Positions 61,566-64,000 of a stretch of 64,000 nucleotides of DNA are shown here, piece after piece. The DNA lies in assembly GCA_007922225.1 (NCBI GenBank), contig ML679941.1, forward strand, positions 58,863,849-58,927,848. The letters are read 5' to 3'. The translations under genes and the position numbers were made by a program. This stretch comes from Emydura subglobosa (Eukaryota > Chordata > Testudines > Chelidae). The notes beneath the pieces are model-generated. The model ran no database searches. It saw nothing but the letters and a program-made list of their open reading frames with translations, and was not told where the DNA came from. Position 1 is the stretch's first letter. The number at the start of each line of letters is the position of its first letter.

Positions 61566-62539
61566 CACAAAGTTCATAAAATGTTACAATGTCCTCTATC
61601 AAAATGTATTGCTGGGAAAAGGTATAAAAGAGAAACAGACAAACAACTTGCAACAAACTCATTTAAACAAACAAAACATCAGATCTAGTTTCCAAATTCT
61701 CTGAAAAGGTCACTTCCTCTAATATGAGAAAGCAAAAAAAAAAAAAAAAAAAAATCTTTCCTGTCATTCTAGCCAGAGGAAAATAAACTATTTCTGATTT
61801 CTATTGCTATAACTTTGCAGGAAAAAGGATGGGAAAGCTTAAGATGGAAAAATTAGCCCTAAACATAAGCAATCCCATGTTTACCTTGAGTAATTTTGAA
61901 AGGTCAGGGAGCATAAAACTTCTATTATTGAATATGATAGTTCCTTTTTAGTTTTTCTGATTTGTCTGACAAGTTCCCATTCTTAGAGGTTGTGAATGCG
62001 ACAGAGTGCCAAGCCTTTTCAAATGTTAAGGAACCATGGGGATGTTAAATTACATTTGAGATTTCAAAGCAGTTCAGAGGATGTAGCTACACATCTTCAA
62101 TTAAAATTAATTGAAAATGTGTGGATGGGCTTTAATGCCCACTATACCTTATCTGTTCACTGCAGCATGTTAGAGTATATCAAAGCAACCTTATAAAATG
62201 TTAGAGCAACCCTATAAAATCAGCTATTTTTGAAAATTTAGTAATTCCTATGTGGTCTACCATATTAAAAATACGCATTGTTCTAAGTTACAATACTGCA
62301 AACCATGGAAGATGTATTACAAAAACTTCCACAGATAGCTGTTGCTGAATCAGAGAAAGATTAGAATGCAGTAGAAATCTGACGCTCCTCAGACAGTACT
62401 AAGCTGAATGGTGGATCTGCACAAAGTAATAGTACTAGAGAAAGCTTTTTGGGTATCTAGAAACAACTTTGTGGACTTAAGTGTAGCTCTATTTCCCCTG
62501 TACAGTGGGCTCCTTCCTGAACAACTGATTGACTAGACT

Positions 62540-63200
62540 GCATTTTGCTCATTGCTTCCCTGGCTTAGTCTGTTAGCTCATCAGACCTGTGCTTCACTCC
62601 CTCTGCTGATTCTATTTGGTTTCTGTTGTCAGCTTAAGGCTTTGGTCCTAACCTTTAGAACAAATAATGGATCAAGCCCCAGAAATGCTAAAGACCAAAC
62701 TCAGAGAATGCAGGTCAAAAGTTCCAGGATGAAGTTTGTGAGCTAGGGACAAAGCATTCTCAGGCTACGTCTTCACTGACGGCAGCAAATTCGCCACCAT
62801 CAGATCGATTTCTCTGGATTGACTGAGCAATCAGTGAAGACCCACTCAGTTGATCCAGAAATCGACGTATTAAGACCACCTTCTCAAGTGGTGTAGCGCT
62901 GCATCGATGGGAACACGGCTCCCGTTGGCGCAGTGCAGTGAAGACAGCGCACAGAAGAGAAGCAGAGAAATCGACGGGAGTTATGCAAGTTTTTTGCGTA
63001 GCTTGCGTAACTCCAGTCCACTGCCGCCAAATCTCAGAGGTAAGTGTAGACAACTCTCAGAGAGGATCTAAGTGTGGAAGGGGGCTCTAAAGGAGATTAG
63101 GCAGCTCCAGCATCTATGACAGTATCTCTAGGAAATACTGTGCAAAACTTTCCTCTTTAAGATAGTCTTTTCTTTATAGCAAGACCTCCTTCTGCCCCCA
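62540..63200 (+). pseudogene. L2-clade LINE C-terminal remnant split by a MITE
   Basis: QLKALVLTFRTNNGSS (codons from about 62630) followed by a conserved GCTAGGGACAAAGCATTCTC block matches the end of L2-type proteins, as at 41300-41500. The match resumes after the MITE with AACTTTCCTCTTTAAGATAG at about 63147. Inactive. Confidence 0.65.
62764..63052. mobile_element. Non-autonomous hAT MITE nested in L2
   Basis: The left end GCTACGTCTTCACTGACGGC and the right end AAGTGTAGACA are imperfect inverted repeats, with CGGCAGCAAAT facing ACTGCCGCCAAAT further in. Octamers ATTCTCAG (62756-62763) and ACTCTCAG (63053-63060) match seven of eight. Internally TCGATTTCTCTGGATTGACT faces AGTTGATCCAGAAATCGACG. 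Same broad family as 39112-39411. Confidence 0.75.
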
Positions 63201-63365
63201 GAAATCTCAGCCAAAACGAAACAAACGCCCTTCCTCAAGCAAAGCTTTTATTCCTGAAAAGGGAAAAGAGCACAGGCTTCATAAAATCTGCTTGGGATTT
63301 TAGCTATCACTATTAACTGTATGTGGAAGGTGCCCGTTACTATAGCATTTAAGCAACAGTCTGAA

Positions 63366-64000
63366 AAGAACAGTTACTTACCTAGTAACTGTTGTTCTTC
63401 AAAATGTGTTGCTCGTGTCCATTCTGAATTAGGTGTGTGAGTGCTGCATGCACCAGTGCTGGAAATTTTTTCCTCTAGTGATATCTGTAGGGTCGGCTCT
63501 AGCACACTCTGTAGTGGCACACGTATGCAGTCATATATAGGGCACCACCAATCCCCCTCCCTCTCAGTTCCTTCTGGCTGGAACTCCGACAGAGGGGACG
63601 GAGGGTGGGTTGTGAATGGACATGAGCAACACATCTCGAAGAACAGTTATGAGGTAAGTAACCATTCTTTCTTCGAGTGCTTGCTCATGTCCATTCTGAA
63701 TTAGGTGACTTACCAGCAGTGCCTCCAGAGGTGGGCAGGAGTCCATGGCTGTGAAGAGTGGAGCACCTCTCTGCCAAACCCAGCGTCCTCCCGAACTTGC
63801 TGCATGATGGCCTAATGGGATGTAAACGTATGTATGGAGGACCATATAGCAGCTCTACATATGTCCTGAATGGACACATGTGGTAGGAAGGCTGCCGAAG
63901 ACGTCTGCACCCTTGTGGAATGGGTGGATAGGGAAGCCGGGGAGTGACCCCCTGCTTGCTCGTAGCAGGACCAGATACTGGCCGTGATCCAGGATGAGAT
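63366..64000 (-). pseudogene. DIRS-type retroelement: tyrosine recombinase C-terminus and terminal repeats
   Basis: DIRS elements integrate with a tyrosine recombinase instead of an integrase. On the minus strand a decayed reading frame shows THSTRVQTSSAAFLPHVS (about 63926-63870), which fits the recombinase H-x-x-R block. It continues DICRAAIWSSIHTFTSH, then a TAG stop at 63814-63812 where family members, as I recall, have Tyr. Downstream lie terminal repeats: GCTCATGTCCATTCTGAATT occurs at 63683 and in near-identical form at 63411, with the inverted form GAATGGACATGAGCAACACA at 63615. The rest of the element is beyond 64000. Confidence 0.68.

Larger units (their letters stand above)
24794..64000 (-). 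other. Intron upstream of OSBPL8 exon A (5' UTR intron)
   Basis: Exon A has a splice acceptor, so DNA from 24794 onward is inferred to be intron reaching a first exon that I could not locate. It is at least 39 kb if the first exon lies outside. No CpG-rich promoter-like segment without repeat character was seen. Stretches with nothing I can name, apart from simple repeats: 24800-25340, 25500-27270, 28560-31290, 31405-31985, 32400-33870, 35110-36040, 41825-43850, 45145-46300, 46805-47615 and 47655-48150. Confidence 0.6.

Noticed and set aside
1..64000. tRNA, rRNA or snRNA genes
   Set aside because: No cloverleaf with A and B boxes, and no recognisable rRNA or snRNA blocks were seen on either strand.

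Overview
This window is vertebrate nuclear DNA, most likely from a turtle or a close reptilian relative. It is A/T-rich, has no bacterial-style coding, and is full of decayed CR1 and L2 LINEs, MIR-like SINEs, small hAT transposons, a Penelope-like retroelement, a DIRS-type retroelement and LTRs. The mix of repeats, recalled from reptile genomes rather than searched, is the only basis for the species guess.

The only protein-coding gene I can support is the 5' end of OSBPL8 (oxysterol-binding-protein-related protein 8, ORP8), on the minus strand. Three exons encode the first 73 residues. Exon A (24685-24793) holds a short 5' UTR and the start codon. Exon B (9900-9936) is a 37-nt microexon. Exon C (1081-1221) carries the well-conserved segment around LLTPGKMSQRQGKEA. 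All three have GT/AG splice sites and compatible phases (0, then 1). The lipid-transfer, PH and membrane-anchor parts of the protein lie beyond position 1. The promoter and first 5' UTR exon were not found and may lie beyond 64000.

Everything else is intron. Intron C-B (1222-9899) holds a striking inverted pair of Penelope-type tails at 3186-3524, each with a hammerhead-ribozyme-like core, plus MIR and CR1 remnants. Intron B-A (9937-24684) holds two hAT elements with GC-rich internal repeats (15849-16315 and about 18840-19702). The intron upstream of exon A (24794-64000) holds most of the mobile DNA: hAT elements nested in CR1 and L2 copies, a large inverted repeat (36043-36481 with 38460-38871), a Penelope-like GIY-YIG remnant with its tail (44405-45140), two solo LTR candidates, a decayed hAT transposase (about 49320-50004), a CR1 reverse-transcriptase C-terminus (59935-60830), and the end of a DIRS-type element on the minus strand at the right edge.

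Long stretches, especially 50010-59760 apart from a short CR1 scrap, show nothing I can name. All repeat family calls come from recognising sequence by eye and should be checked by a repeat-library search.
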